Program-made: the position numbers and the translations under genes
DNA from: Lentibacillus kapialis
GTDB taxonomy: Bacteria > Bacillota > Bacilli > Bacillales > Amphibacillaceae
Reading direction: 5' to 3'
Assembly (NCBI RefSeq): GCF_014646635.1
Contig: NZ_BMNQ01000011.1
Coordinates: forward strand, 1-64,000
DNA: 64,000 nucleotides
The notes under the pieces: generated by a model
What the model was told of the DNA's origin: nothing
The model's database searches: none
What the model saw: the letters and a program-made list of their open reading frames with translations, nothing else
Shown here: one piece after another, positions 34,866 to 44,354 of the stretch
Layout: every line of letters starts with the position of its first letter
Position numbering within the stretch: position 1 is the first letter of the stretch

Positions 34866-35753
34866 GTGGATATGAAGCAGTTGAAGTATTTTAAAACCAT
34901 TGTAGATGCAGGAAGTATTTCCAGCGCCGCAAAAATGTTGTACATGGCACAGCCGCCGCTGAGCCAGCAATTGAAACATTTAGAAGAAGAATTGGAAGCA
35001 GTGCTGATTAATCGTGATGCCAAGAAGTGGTCGCTAACTGAAGCAGGTAACACACTCTATCAACATGCGGCTTTCATGCTGCAAAAATCATCTGATATAA
35101 AGAAAGAAATCCAGGAGATTAACCAGGGAATCCGCGGCCATTTATCCATCGGTGTATCAGCCACATGTATCTCTTATTTGCCAAGCATCATCCAAACCTA
35201 CAGAGACTCACACCCCAATGTCTATATAGAAATTTGGAAAGGCGATTCATCTTACCTGGAGGCGTTATTACAAGACGGCACAATCGAGGTCGCATTAATG
35301 CTTCTTCCCGGCCAATTGCAGGAATACAGGTTTGTTAGATTGGAAGAAGAGCCGTTTGTCCTGGCTGCACCGAAATTATGGGAAGCAGATTTCACAAAAG
35401 GGGCCATTCACTTAGAGCAGCTTATTAATTATCCTTTCCTCATGCTGGCCCCGATGGAGGGATATTCTGTATTTGAAGACATCATCCATTATTTTCAGAA
35501 ACATAATCTGTCTCCGAACGTCATTATGGAATGCAAGGATATTGAAACATTACTCGCTTTAGTCGCTTCAGGTGTTGGCATTTCAATCATCCCCCGTTCC
35601 GAAATACAAGAAGCGTATCACCACGATATCATAACAACCGAAATTGAAGGCTTTGAATTGTACGTTGAGCCAGCGGTTGTCTCCATGAAAAACCGTCATT
35701 TAACGAGGGCTGCCGAATGCTTTCGCAGCCAGTTCACCTTAAAAAATACGTAA
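34866..35753 (+). CDS. LysR-family transcriptional regulator
   Basis: A 295-residue LysR-type regulator. The N-terminal winged HTH (about 1-60) reads MKQLKYFKTIVDAGSISSAAK and then PPLSQQLKHLEEEL; the effector-binding domain follows (about 88-290), with SYLPSIIQTYRDSHPNV. The GTG at 34866 is chosen because GGATGGG lies upstream; ATG at 34872 is also possible. It is divergent from the MFS transporter gene with a 148-nt AT-rich intergenic region, so it probably controls that gene. Confidence 0.85.
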   Translation: MDMKQLKYFKTIVDAGSISSAAKMLYMAQPPLSQQLKHLEEELEAVLINRDAKKWSLTEAGNTLYQHAAFMLQKSSDIKKEIQEINQGIRGHLSIGVSATCISYLPSIIQTYRDSHPNVYIEIWKGDSSYLEALLQDGTIEVALMLLPGQLQEYRFVRLEEEPFVLAAPKLWEADFTKGAIHLEQLINYPFLMLAPMEGYSVFEDIIHYFQKHNLSPNVIMECKDIETLLALVASGVGISIIPRSEIQEAYHHDIITTEIEGFELYVEPAVVSMKNRHLTRAAECFRSQFTLKNT

Positions 35754-35764
35754 GAGTATATAAA

Positions 35765-35790
35765 CAGGAAGTAACAAAAGATACTTCCTG
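35765..35790. terminator. Terminator between the convergent lysR and GNAT genes
   Basis: CAGGAAGTA pairs perfectly with TACTTCCTG over an 8-nt loop between two convergent genes. The flank on the minus-strand side (TTTATATA) is T/A-rich. Confidence 0.75.
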
Positions 35791-35805
35791 CCCCAAATCC
35801 ACCGT

Positions 35806-36339
35806 TTAAAATACCATGTTCAGATTCTTCTCCATGCGGATATCAGACCACCATCTATCCTGCCAATAGGTAAAATTTTCGATACGGCCCACTTCCTTGT
35901 AACCAAGCCTCTGATACAGCTTCTGCGCCTGTGTATTAAATGCAAACACACCCAATTCAATACGTTGAAAACCTTGCGCCTTGATCTGTCCCTCTAAATA
36001 TTGGATGGCTGCATAACCAATGCCCTTGCCCCGGCCTTCAGGCTCCCCAATCGTAATACTTATCCAGGCGGTCCCTGGCTCTTTTTTGTAGAGATGGCCC
36101 GGATCGACCATATAGTTCATCTCACCAATCAACTGTTCATCCAGATATATCAGGTAGATATGATGATTTTCCAGTCGTTGCATTAAATGATCAAGGGTAA
36201 CGATGCTACGGTGTTCCAACGCTGACTTGTTTTTGTTGGGACGTGTCTTTGGAATCAACGTGGCGTCGTTTTCCCACCGATTAAACGCGTCTGCCACGCT
36301 TGAGGTGGGTTCGGTTAATTTGATAAAAGACGTATTCAT
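35806..36339 (-). CDS. GNAT-family N-acetyltransferase
   Basis: A 177-residue GNAT acetyltransferase. The acetyl-CoA loop GEPEGRGKGIGYAA (motif A, about 110-123) and the C-terminal FAFNTQAQKLYQRLGYKEVG (motif B) are typical. Substrate not predictable. The start at 36339 is set by GGAGGAGG just upstream, though the frame is open further upstream. Single gene. Confidence 0.85.
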   Translation of the reverse strand: MNTSFIKLTEPTSSVADAFNRWENDATLIPKTRPNKNKSALEHRSIVTLDHLMQRLENHHIYLIYLDEQLIGEMNYMVDPGHLYKKEPGTAWISITIGEPEGRGKGIGYAAIQYLEGQIKAQGFQRIELGVFAFNTQAQKLYQRLGYKEVGRIENFTYWQDRWWSDIRMEKNLNMVF

Positions 36340-36509
36340 GGGGCCCTCCTCCAATGACATTATCCTATAAATATAAACGATTTTCCCTTTCCAATGACTC
36401 ACTAAACAGGCAATGCCTCGGCCCGTCTAGCCTAGGAGCAACCCTTCACCTTCAAGTAACGGAGGCGGCCAAATGATCCCCCTCCATATGCCCCTTTTTA
36501 CCAAAAGTG

Positions 36510-36550
36510 TTCGATTATAGTTATAGGAAGGGGTCACACCTATAATCGAA
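36510..36550. repeat. Perfect 11-bp inverted repeat upstream of the amidase gene
   Basis: TTCGATTATAG at 36510-36520 and CTATAATCGAA at 36540-36550, 19 nt apart. It might be an operator or hairpin; the rest of the 36403-36744 gap shows no gene. Confidence 0.6.
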
Positions 36551-36744
36551 TGAGATCAGTTAAAAAGAGGCGTCAAACGTAAAAAACTTCTGACACCTTC
36601 ACCATGCCCTCCTATGGAAAGAAAGCTGTTAGTTGTTCTCTGTCACCTTTCTCATTTTGCATAAATCTGTCGAATATGACCACAAGCGATCCACTTCCTG
36701 TCAATACGATATATTACATCCTATTAAATGAAAGGGGTATGATG

Positions 36745-37536
36745 ATGAAACTATATTTGGATCCAGGGCATGGTGGATCAGACCCAGGTGCACAGGGGAA
36801 TGGCATGGATGAAAAAACTGTCAACCTTGATATTGCTCGCCGCATCCGCAACATTTTAAACCAAGACTATAAAAATGTTCATGTACGCATGAGCCGGACG
36901 TATGACCGCACAAAAAGTCTGAGTGCGCGGACAACCGAGGCGAACAACTGGGGAGCGGACTATTATTTGTCGATTCACTGCAATTCGTTTAACGGATCCG
37001 CCCGCGGGTATGAGGACTTTATCCACAGCAGTCTATCCGATTCCTCGACAACAGCTGCCTATCAGGACACCATTCACCCGGAAATTATAAAGGTGAACCA
37101 GCTGCAGAATCGGGGGCAGAAAAAGGCGAACTTCCACGTCCTCAGAGAAACCACAATGTCAGCGCTCTTAACGGAAAATGGGTTTATTGATAACGCACAG
37201 GATGCCGCTTTAATAAAGGATGCTTCATGGCGGCAGACTGTGGCACAGGGTCATGTCAACGGGCTGGCACAAGCATTTAATCTGAAGAAACAAGAGGACC
37301 CCAAACAATTGTATGTGATCATTGCCGGTTCGTTTCAATCCAAGAAAAACTCAAAGGATCGAGTGAATTATCTGCAGTCAAAGGGGATTGAAGCTTTTGC
37401 CGATGCCGTCACCATTTCCGGTGAACAATGGTATCGCGTTCAGGCAGGTGCTTTTTCTAAAAAGGAAAATGCCGAAGCACAATTGAAGCGGGTCCGTGAT
37501 GCAGGCATTAACGATGCCTATATCATACATGGATAG
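36745..37536 (+). CDS. N-acetylmuramoyl-L-alanine amidase with SPOR domain
   Basis: A 263-residue amidase_3 enzyme. The zinc-site motifs are LDPGHGGSDPGAQG (about 4-17, His), a glutamate in the TEN segment (LLTENGFIDN) and the His in LSIHCNSF (about 75). A C-terminal SPOR domain (about 188-262; LYVIIAGSFQSKKNS and WYRVQAGAFSKKENA) binds denuded glycan at division sites. No signal peptide is visible, as for phage- or spore-mother-cell-type amidases. The ATG at 36745 is seven bases after AAAGGGG; two further ATGs precede it at 36739 and 36742. Confidence 0.88.
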   Translation: MKLYLDPGHGGSDPGAQGNGMDEKTVNLDIARRIRNILNQDYKNVHVRMSRTYDRTKSLSARTTEANNWGADYYLSIHCNSFNGSARGYEDFIHSSLSDSSTTAAYQDTIHPEIIKVNQLQNRGQKKANFHVLRETTMSALLTENGFIDNAQDAALIKDASWRQTVAQGHVNGLAQAFNLKKQEDPKQLYVIIAGSFQSKKNSKDRVNYLQSKGIEAFADAVTISGEQWYRVQAGAFSKKENAEAQLKRVRDAGINDAYIIHG

Positions 37537-37640
37537 TGCCACGTGCAGCGGGACATGGTGTCAGACTCCCATGTCCCATTTCCGGTTTAAGATTCTCTTA
37601 TAAGGTAAGACTAAGGAAAAAACGCGGAAGGATTTGTTTT

Positions 37641-38012
37641 ATGGAACTGGAATTAACCTGGATGATGTTCATCATGCTGATACTTGCCAGCTACCGGCTG
37701 ACACACGTAATCGTGTTTGATAAAATAACCGAATTTATCCGCAAACCCTTTTTAACAAAAAAGAAAATCTCCCAAAGTGAAACGAAGACAGTGCCCAAAT
37801 CCAACATCGGTTATCTTCTGACCTGCTACTGGTGTGCAGGAATCTGGAGCGCGATTTTTCTTGGTCTGATATACCTATGGATTCCAACTATCGCCCAATA
37901 TATCATCTTTATCCTGGCCATTGCCGGCGGTCAAGCAATCCTTGAGTCATTCGTCGGCGTTAATATTAAACGCACTGCATTGTATGATGAGGAAGCGAAA
38001 GAATTGAAATGA
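37641..38012 (+). CDS. DUF1360 membrane protein
   Basis: A 123-residue protein with about three hydrophobic segments (7-24, 67-84 and 90-107), containing LASYRLTHVIVFDKI and the CYWCAGIWSA cysteine motif of DUF1360 (YngL-like, common in spore formers). Role unknown. The start is the ATG at 37641 with GGAAGG upstream. It follows the amidase gene in the same direction by 104 nt. Confidence 0.75.
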   Translation: MELELTWMMFIMLILASYRLTHVIVFDKITEFIRKPFLTKKKISQSETKTVPKSNIGYLLTCYWCAGIWSAIFLGLIYLWIPTIAQYIIFILAIAGGQAILESFVGVNIKRTALYDEEAKELK

Positions 38013-38188
38013 GGACTGTCATTCTTACGCGCCATGTCCATTATGGTACCATTCTTTGATTAGCGCAAACCTTTTGCAGTAATGGCTTTTTTAAAATTGC
38101 GGTTCCGCCACAGTATTGCTCGCTGCGTTGATTAAGGTGGAATATGGGAGCCTTGCATTGCCTTTATGCTAAGCCGATGTCGATTTGG

Positions 38189-38367
38189 CGGATCCTCATT
38201 CCGTTATTTGCTTCGATTCAAGCCTTTTAACACCGTTAGCGGTTCCTCATTCCGCTATTTGTCTTTTTTGCTCTGGTTTCCCCCTGTTTTTATACGATTA
38301 GCGGAATGAGGATTCATTTCAATACTAAACAGGGCAATTTTTATGCTTTTAGCGGAACGAGGATCCG
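38189..38367. repeat. Interspersed structured repeat, family B, copy 2
   Basis: Two forward cores (GGATCCTCATTCCGTTAT at 38190 and GGTTCCTCATTCCGCTAT at 38241) and two inverted cores (TTAGCGGAATGAGGATTC at 38298 and TTAGCGGAACGAGGATCC at 38349). Spacing is 51, 57 and 51 bp, as in copy 1 at 22282-22510. The last part of the broken NUDIX frame runs through it. Confidence 0.78.
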
Positions 38368-38964
38368 TTAAATCCGGATAATCCAGTTTTTTATGAGGAT
38401 GTACATGAACGAGAGTATAAATTATCGAATATTCTCTGAGTATGGAAAGAAAGAAAAGGACCGGGCCGTTTTTTGTTTGGTTTTCAGTTAACTTCCTTGC
38501 TTCTAACCTGCCGAGCAAATGATAGGTAGCCGTATTCCATGTTTCATACGGGATAAAGGCACTGGCCTTCATGGCATCAAGTGTTCGGGATTTGAAATGC
38601 GGCCGGGTGATGAAGTAATCGATTGTTGACTCGGTCAGCCTGGCAAACGTCGCGTCCTTTATTTCTTCCGGTTGTATGTCAAGTGATCCGTCTATCCATT
38701 TGGCCTGAAAAACCACCGGTAGAAAATTTTTGGACGCGTTATATAATATACCCCTGTAATGCCTAATGGTTCTACGGCTATCTCCGTCTCTTCCTGTACT
38801 TCACGGCACATGGCTATATCCAAAGCCTCGTCTTCTTCAACCTGACCACCCGGAGACTCCCATGTGTCCGAGCGCGCATATGTCTTCACCACCAATACTT
38901 CTCCCTTGTCATTCGTTATCTATCCGGACACTGCAATAATATGTTTCGGATGATTGTGCTCCAT
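38255..38964 (-). pseudogene. NUDIX hydrolase, broken by a stop and a frameshift
   Basis: The gene starts at the ATG at 38964, with a GGGAGAGG ribosome binding site, and reads MEHNHPKHIIAVSG, then an in-frame TAG at 38920-38922 where a tyrosine is expected, then ITNDKGEVLVVKTYARSD and the NUDIX box region ESPGGQVEEDEALDIAMCREVQEETEI. The frame changes again near 38740-38750 (a likely extra TA in GTATATTATATAAC), after which VVFQAKWIDGSL and the C-terminal domain continue. The last residues run into repeat B2, so the original 3' end has probably been replaced. Family members remove the phosphates from oxidised nucleotides. Confidence 0.8.
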
Positions 38965-39035
38965 TTGAACCTCTCCCTTGTATGTTGGTTAAACCTGAAC
39001 CTTCAGATGCAATTTCGAGCTGTTCTCTAGTTGTT

Positions 39036-39461
39036 TTAATAATTTCCATCATTCTTATCTGTTTCTTCCTCTGGAGCTACCAACTCAACTTTAATTCTGT
39101 CCGGGTCTTCGAAGTAAACTGCATAATGATTGTCTCCGCCGGCAAAGGGATGCAGATCTTCGTACAGAATTTGAACTTCCATGCTTTTTAATCTACTGGT
39201 CACCTCGTTCACATGCGTTCGGGAATGTGCATGAAATGCCATATGATTAATACCGACTCTGCAACGATGGTATGAAACATCCTGAAACCTTTCTTCTGCC
39301 TGGACAAGAACGATATATGTGTCATCAATTTTCCAACTCTGACCACTATCCCATTCCTGATACTTACTGTAACCTAATTCTTCAAGAAACCAGCCCCAGA
39401 ATTTGGATGATTTTTTCAAGTCTGATACGTAAAGTTCTATATGATGTAATCCTGACAGCAA
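39036..39461 (-). CDS. VOC-family (glyoxalase-like) protein
   Basis: A 141-residue vicinal-oxygen-chelate fold protein. Metal-ligand-type segments are HHIELYVSDL (about 6-15), GINHMAFHA (about 71-79) and AVYFEDPDRIKVELV (about 113-127). Substrate unknown; relatives are annotated as glyoxalase or bleomycin-type resistance proteins. The start is a TTG at 39461 with GGGAGG seven bases upstream. Confidence 0.8.
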   Translation of the reverse strand: MLSGLHHIELYVSDLKKSSKFWGWFLEELGYSKYQEWDSGQSWKIDDTYIVLVQAEERFQDVSYHRCRVGINHMAFHAHSRTHVNEVTSRLKSMEVQILYEDLHPFAGGDNHYAVYFEDPDRIKVELVAPEEETDKNDGNY

Positions 39462-39550
39462 TATTAAACCTCCCTAATGCTTGTATGCCTCTGTTTCGTT
39501 TCGCTATTCCGGGATCAAAAAGCCAAACAAAATTATTAATGTAGTTACAA

Positions 39551-39586
39551 AACTCCGGGCCTTGTATTAGTTCACATGCCCGGAGT
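39551..39586 (-). terminator. Terminator of the chitinase gene
   Basis: AACTCCGGGC pairs perfectly with GCCCGGAGTT; on the minus strand it is followed by TTGT. It lies 23 nt after the stop codon. Confidence 0.8.
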
Positions 39587-39608
39587 TAAAGTAAGATGGC
39601 TATTTCAG

Positions 39609-41132
39609 TTAACGATTATCCTCTAACACAGGGTTTGCTAACGATTTTAGCAGATTGTGTTCTTTGTCATCATGACCAATTGTCCAAATCATGCCACCCC
39701 TGAGATTATGCTCATTAATATAATGTCCTTTTTTACTTATAGACTCTGGATTGTCGTAAGTTAAAAACATGTTTGTTCTTGAATTAAATAACCAAGGTAC
39801 TTCGGCTGTTGAATGCCAATATTTTTTCCAATCGAGATCGGTCAGGTAATCTTTTTTAATATCTTCCCAGCTTGGAGAAGGTCCCGTTGATTTATATTCT
39901 TGATACAATCCATGATTGGCTGAATTTGAAACTTCAAAACTTCTTCCATAAAAAGCTGTGCCAAGTACAATTTTGTTACGTGGAACGCCTTTCTGTTGAT
40001 AATACTTAATTGCGCCGCTTACATTATTCCACTTCTTGATGTTGTTCGGTGTCGGATCAGCATCAACAGGCTGCATTGGCGTATTAAAATTCGTGACCGG
40101 GCTGAACCCATTGGCCAAATCATACGTCATAACATAGATCCAATCAAGATACTTGGACAATTCCTCGAATTCATAACTATCAGCGGGATCATAAGGACCA
40201 CCATTTTGATAGCGCCCCGCCGGTGTCGCTGCCGTTAGAAGATAGTCGCGATTCTTTTTCTTTTCCAATTGGTCAAGCTGATCGCGAAATTCCTTAACTA
40301 ATAAAGTTAGATTCCGTTTGTCTTCCGGACTATAGTGCAGTTCATCTATCCCGCCTTTTACCGGGAATTCCCAATCTAAATCAATTCCATCAAATTGATT
40401 CTTTTTAATAAATTTATTGATAGTCGATCGGGCAAATGTTTCTCTCGATTTAGAGGTTGCTGCCACATCTGAGAAATATTTTGAATTTTTTCCCCAGCCA
40501 CCAATGGAAATTAATGATTTTATATGTGGATGGTTTTCTTTATACGTGTTTAGTTCTTTTATATCTTTTTCTGCACCCGGATAAAGTTCACTCTTACCCT
40601 CTTTGTTGACATATGCAAAAGCATAATTAATATGTGTCAGCTTCTTCGCAGGAAAGTTCTCGAGCTTTTCGTCGCCCGTCCAATAACCCGCAACAATTGC
40701 ATCGTCACCCTTATTCATCTCTTGTATCAAATACTCAGCATCCGATTTAAGTACATTGTATGCCTTCTCGGAAATTGAACCATTATCTTTTTGATAAGCT
40801 ATAAGATTCTTGAAACCCTTTAGGTGTTTTACTGCCTTATTGTTGTTTCCGTCTTCGTTAAATTGCTCAATTGCGGCCAAATGCATCTGCATTTTGCGGG
40901 CGGCTTTATCATTTGTAATGTTGCCTTCTTCTTTAAAACGTTTCACAAGTGTTTTCATAGTTTGGACACTTGTAATAACTTGATCCCCCGGCTGTCCGTT
41001 CATCTCAGTGTTAATGCTTGGTGCTGATTCAGCTATGACTTGTTTCGTACCATTTAGAAGCGGAACGAATAATACGAAAAGAAGAAAGACCATCAGCACC
41101 TTCTTCAAATAAGCTGTACAATTCTTTTCCAT
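39609..41132 (-). CDS. Secreted chitinase, glycoside hydrolase family 18
   Basis: A 507-residue exported enzyme. The N-terminal signal peptide (about 1-35) is followed by a helical FIMAH/FIVAR-like domain (about 50-135), then a GH18 TIM barrel from about 145. The catalytic DxxDxDxE motif reads FDGIDLDWEFP (about 247-257), with SxGG in LISIGGWG and a C-terminal GGMIWTIGHDD. It cleaves beta-1,4-GlcNAc links of chitin or related polymers outside the cell. AGGAGGAG precedes the ATG. It is a single gene with its own terminator. Confidence 0.92.
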   Translation of the reverse strand: MEKNCTAYLKKVLMVFLLFVLFVPLLNGTKQVIAESAPSINTEMNGQPGDQVITSVQTMKTLVKRFKEEGNITNDKAARKMQMHLAAIEQFNEDGNNNKAVKHLKGFKNLIAYQKDNGSISEKAYNVLKSDAEYLIQEMNKGDDAIVAGYWTGDEKLENFPAKKLTHINYAFAYVNKEGKSELYPGAEKDIKELNTYKENHPHIKSLISIGGWGKNSKYFSDVAATSKSRETFARSTINKFIKKNQFDGIDLDWEFPVKGGIDELHYSPEDKRNLTLLVKEFRDQLDQLEKKKNRDYLLTAATPAGRYQNGGPYDPADSYEFEELSKYLDWIYVMTYDLANGFSPVTNFNTPMQPVDADPTPNNIKKWNNVSGAIKYYQQKGVPRNKIVLGTAFYGRSFEVSNSANHGLYQEYKSTGPSPSWEDIKKDYLTDLDWKKYWHSTAEVPWLFNSRTNMFLTYDNPESISKKGHYINEHNLRGGMIWTIGHDDKEHNLLKSLANPVLEDNR

Positions 41133-41157
41133 ATTGCTCCTCCTACGACATAAATTT

Positions 41158-41190
41158 GTTGATGTATAGTCAAAGTTTTACACTATCAAC
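41158..41190. repeat. Inverted repeat upstream of the chitinase gene
   Basis: GTTGATGTATAGT and ACACTATCAAC arms are an imperfect palindrome 26 nt before the start, possibly the operator. The 41133-41518 gap is otherwise AT-rich with no gene. Confidence 0.4.
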
Positions 41191-41441
41191 CCATTTCAAA
41201 ATAAAAAAACATGGCAAAATCAAAAGGAACTTAGCCAAAAGCCCTTTATACTTTCACCATGCCTAATCTTATCAGTAACATGCGAACCTATTAGATTAAC
41301 GATAAATAATAACCATTATAGCGGTGACTCAATGAAAACGGTCATTTGATGTCATATGAATTACCACTACTACTTTTTTAAATATACCAAATTTATCATA
41401 AAATTCCAATAGTTATTTAGAATCATTTTGTGTTTCACACA

Positions 41442-41487
41442 ATAAGCGTGATCCTTCCACCCATGATATTGGAAGAACCACGCTTAT
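41442..41487 (-). terminator. Terminator of the glycerol dehydrogenase gene
   Basis: ATAAGCGTG pairs with CACGCTTAT, with an inner CTTCC/GGAAG pair, 32 nt after the stop codon. Confidence 0.8.
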
Positions 41488-41518
41488 GATAAGTCACTGA
41501 TTTTGACCCAAATTCTTG

Positions 41519-42625
41519 TTATTTATTTTTTTCCTTATAAGCTTTTGCATATCGATCGGCTGCATAAATGGCATCGGCGACATCGTCTGCTGTGATATTG
41601 AAGGCCTGATGAATCGTTTCGCCTTCAGTGGTTGCTGCCTCGGCTACCTTCATGATGTCGTCTCGCGAGGCGTCTTTCAGCTTGATATCCTCGAGTGTTA
41701 CCGGCAGACCAAGGCTTGTATACAGTGCAATATAACGCTCAATCTCTTTCTCATCATGTTGTTCGAGTGCGAGCTGAACAAGTGTGCCGAACGCGACTTT
41801 TTCACCATGTGTCATATTATGGATATCGCCATGTAACGCTGTGAAGCCATTGTGGATGGCGTGTGCTGCTCCGAGACCACCGCTTTCAAAGCCTAAACCG
41901 CTGAGAAGGGTGTTGGCTTCCACAACCGATTCAAGTGCCGGTGTTACGGATTTGGCTTGGACGGATTCATAAGCCAGATGGGCATATTTGAAAAGCGTTT
42001 CTTCACATTTTTCGGCAATCGCTTGTCCAGCAATCGTTGTGCTGCCACCTGCCATCGTGTCGCCCCCTGCCTGGATAACGCTCCGGGCTTCAACCCATGT
42101 TGCCAGAGCATCGGCAATCCCTGACGCCAGAAAGCGCGGTGGTGCACCTGCAACAATTTTTGTATCAATGACGACGAGGTTCGGATTTTTATTGTAGAAT
42201 CGATACCCTTCAAAGACCCCGTCATCGGAATAAACGACGGACAGCGCACTTGTTGGTGCATCAGTTGAAGCGGTTGTTGGTACAATGACGGCATAGCCAT
42301 TCAACTCATCTGATACAGCTTTAGCAGTATCGAGCGTTTTACCACCACCAACGCCGATAACAATAGTCGCATTCGCTTTGTTTGCGATCTCTGTAATCCG
42401 ATCAATTTCTTGTTTGGAAGCTTCACCATTAAAAACTACTTCCTCGGCTTTTATATTTTCTTGTTTAACTTGCTTAACAACATCATTACCGGCAATCTCC
42501 CAAACCGTTTCATCCGCTATGACAACGGTTTGTTCACCAAGATCTTTTATATATCCTCCAATATTTTGAATGACGTTTTTTCCCTGAACATATTTGGCAG
42601 GGCTTATAAATATGCGTTCACTCAT
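41519..42625 (-). CDS. gldA: Glycerol dehydrogenase
   Basis: A 368-residue zinc-dependent iron-type alcohol dehydrogenase. NAD-binding [14 protein letters not shown] (about 91-104), the ASTDAPTS loop and the zinc-site histidines in [12 protein letters not shown] and [18 protein letters not shown] fit GldA. It oxidises glycerol to dihydroxyacetone, or reduces it. Two hairpins separate it from the gntP gene upstream, so expression probably differs from the acid-sugar operon. Dihydroxyacetone phosphate is the product of that operon, which suggests a metabolic link at the C3 level. Confidence 0.88.
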   Translation of the reverse strand: MSERIFISPAKYVQGKNVIQNIGGYIKDLGEQTVVIADETVWEIAGNDVVKQVKQENIKAEEVVFNGEASKQEIDRITEIANKANATIVIGVGGGKTLDTAKAVSDELNGYAVIVPTTASTDAPTSALSVVYSDDGVFEGYRFYNKNPNLVVIDTKIVAGAPPRFLASGIADALATWVEARSVIQAGGDTMAGGSTTIAGQAIAEKCEETLFKYAHLAYESVQAKSVTPALESVVEANTLLSGLGFESGGLGAAHAIHNGFTALHGDIHNMTHGEKVAFGTLVQLALEQHDEKEIERYIALYTSLGLPVTLEDIKLKDASRDDIMKVAEAATTEGETIHQAFNITADDVADAIYAADRYAKAYKEKNK

Positions 42626-42673
42626 GACACAACACTCCTTTTATATGTGTGAAAATCATCCCATGCTTAACTG

Positions 42674-42717
42674 GCTTTAAACGCCCGCATCAAATATTGT
42701 AAGCGGGCGTTTAAAGC
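42674..42717. terminator. Perfect 15-bp hairpin between gntP and gldA
   Basis: GCTTTAAACGCCCGC at 42674-42688 pairs perfectly with GCGGGCGTTTAAAGC at 42703-42717 around a 14-nt loop. No strong T run follows on either side. A further hairpin lies at 42732-42769. Confidence 0.6.
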
Positions 42718-42731
42718 ACCTTAACCTTAAA

Positions 42732-42769
42732 CCGGGAGCTTCCTTCTTTGAGAAGGAGAAGCGTCCCGG
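42732..42769 (-). terminator. Second hairpin between gntP and gldA
   Basis: CCGGGA..CTTC pairs with GAAG..TCCCGG around a short loop. It lies 103 nt after the gntP stop codon and probably ends or thins transcription there. Confidence 0.5.
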
Positions 42770-42872
42770 AGAACGATGATTCTTTTTATATATTCCCAAG
42801 TTAAAGGAAAATAACACATTGGTCTTCATTATAAAAAAAGATGAAATAAACCATGTTCCAAAAAACGGCTTT

Positions 42873-44273
42873 TTAAAACATCCTTACAATCGAATCGGCA
42901 ATCAGCAGCATGATTAATGCTACTCCCCAGCCAATCGTTGTTGGTACAGACCAGACCATAATTTGCTCTTTTACATTCTTGATTCCCAACATCCGATTGA
43001 CTACCCAGAATAAACTATCGTTAAAATAAGAGAATACCATTGCACCTAATGCAGAGGCTTGTGCAGCTAATACAAGACTTACATCCAAACCACTGACGAT
43101 TGGCGCTGAAATGGAAGCAGCTGTTATCATCGCAACAGTACCACTACCTTGAATAAGCCGAACAATGGTTGCTATAAAAAATGGTACGAGAATCGCCGGT
43201 AATGGCCATTCGGCAATCTGTTCTGCGATATAATCGCCTGCCCCGCTTGCTCGGAGAACGTTACCCAACGCTCCACCAGCACCGGTTACAAGTAGAATAA
43301 TTCCAGCTGTTTTAATTCCTTCTTCCATACGATCCAGTGTTTCAATACGACCGATATTGCTTGTAAGTGTATAAATGGCCGCAATTAATCCAATTCCAAC
43401 TGCAATAATAGGATTACCAAAGAATTTAATATAAGATAGCAGAGTGTCATTTACAGCAACTGCTCCAGATTCGCTGAGAGCACCTATCGTTGTATTAAGG
43501 AAAATAAGAATAATTGGCACCAGTATTGGCATGATCGATGCTGTCAGAGAAGGCAAACTCTTTTCCCGTTCCTCAGAGTCTGCCAAAAATTTCTGGTAAA
43601 CCTGTCGCTTATCAGGTCTTACGAATTCATCACCTTCCTCTTCAGGAAGTTGATAGATTTTATTACCGATCCATCTGGCATACCATACACCAGCAATAAT
43701 AATCGGTATAGAGAAGATAAGTCCGGTTAAAATCATCAATCCGATATCAGCCCCGAAAATACCTGCTACACCTAATGGTCCCGGAGTAGGTGGAACGGCA
43801 TGGTGAGTAGCAGCAAGACCAATACCAAGAGCAACTCCCAAGGCAACAACCGATTTACCTGTTTTCCTGGAAAGAGCTTTTACCAATGGATTTAAAATGA
43901 CAAATGCCGAGTCTACAAAAATCGGTATAGAAACGATGTAACCAGCTACAGCCATCGCCCATTCCTCTTTCTTTTGACCCAACTTTCTAATTAAAGTATA
44001 GGCAAGTTTTTCAGCTGCACCGGATACCTCCAGCAACCTTCCCATCATAACCCCGAAACCGATTACAATACCAATGGAACCAAGTGTGCTTCCAAATCCA
44101 TTTGTTATTTCATTTACAACTTCGGAAGGGTTCATTCCACCAATAATACCTGTAACGGAAGCGGCAATAATCAACGCAATAAATGCGTGAATCTTGGTTT
44201 TTAATACAAGTAAAATTAATAATATAACTCCAATCACTAATCCTAAAATCATTTGTGAACCGGAAACATCCAT
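42873..44273 (-). CDS. GntP-family gluconate/acid sugar permease
   Basis: A 466-residue proton symporter with about 12 to 14 hydrophobic segments. GntP-family signatures are GFGSTLGSIGIVIGFG (about 58-73) and the HHAVPPTPGPLGVAG loop (about 157-171). It should import an aldonic acid. GAGGGGG precedes the ATG. It lies between pdxA2 and gldA after a short 81-nt gap with a perfect hairpin. Given the DUF1537 kinase and PdxA2 partner, threonate- or erythronate-type acids are the likely substrates rather than gluconate. Confidence 0.88.
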   Translation of the reverse strand: MDVSGSQMILGLVIGVILLILLVLKTKIHAFIALIIAASVTGIIGGMNPSEVVNEITNGFGSTLGSIGIVIGFGVMMGRLLEVSGAAEKLAYTLIRKLGQKKEEWAMAVAGYIVSIPIFVDSAFVILNPLVKALSRKTGKSVVALGVALGIGLAATHHAVPPTPGPLGVAGIFGADIGLMILTGLIFSIPIIIAGVWYARWIGNKIYQLPEEEGDEFVRPDKRQVYQKFLADSEEREKSLPSLTASIMPILVPIILIFLNTTIGALSESGAVAVNDTLLSYIKFFGNPIIAVGIGLIAAIYTLTSNIGRIETLDRMEEGIKTAGIILLVTGAGGALGNVLRASGAGDYIAEQIAEWPLPAILVPFFIATIVRLIQGSGTVAMITAASISAPIVSGLDVSLVLAAQASALGAMVFSYFNDSLFWVVNRMLGIKNVKEQIMVWSVPTTIGWGVALIMLLIADSIVRMF

Positions 44274-44318
44274 GGTTTTTCCCCCTCATAATTTGAAATG
44301 GCTTACATTTATGTGAAT

Positions 44319-44351
44319 ATTATACTGGGGACATTAATTCCCCAGTATAAT
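44319..44351. terminator. Intercistronic hairpin between pdxA2 and gntP
   Basis: ATTATACTGGGG pairs perfectly with CCCCAGTATAAT over a 9-nt loop, starting three bases beyond the pdxA2 stop codon. It has no strong T run and may modulate rather than end transcription. Confidence 0.6.
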
Positions 44352-44354
44352 CAT

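Noticed and set aside
36604-36744. Longer N-terminus of the amidase from 36604
   Set aside because: The upstream part has no amidase similarity, and AAAGGGG right before the ATG triplet at 36739-36747 marks the true start.
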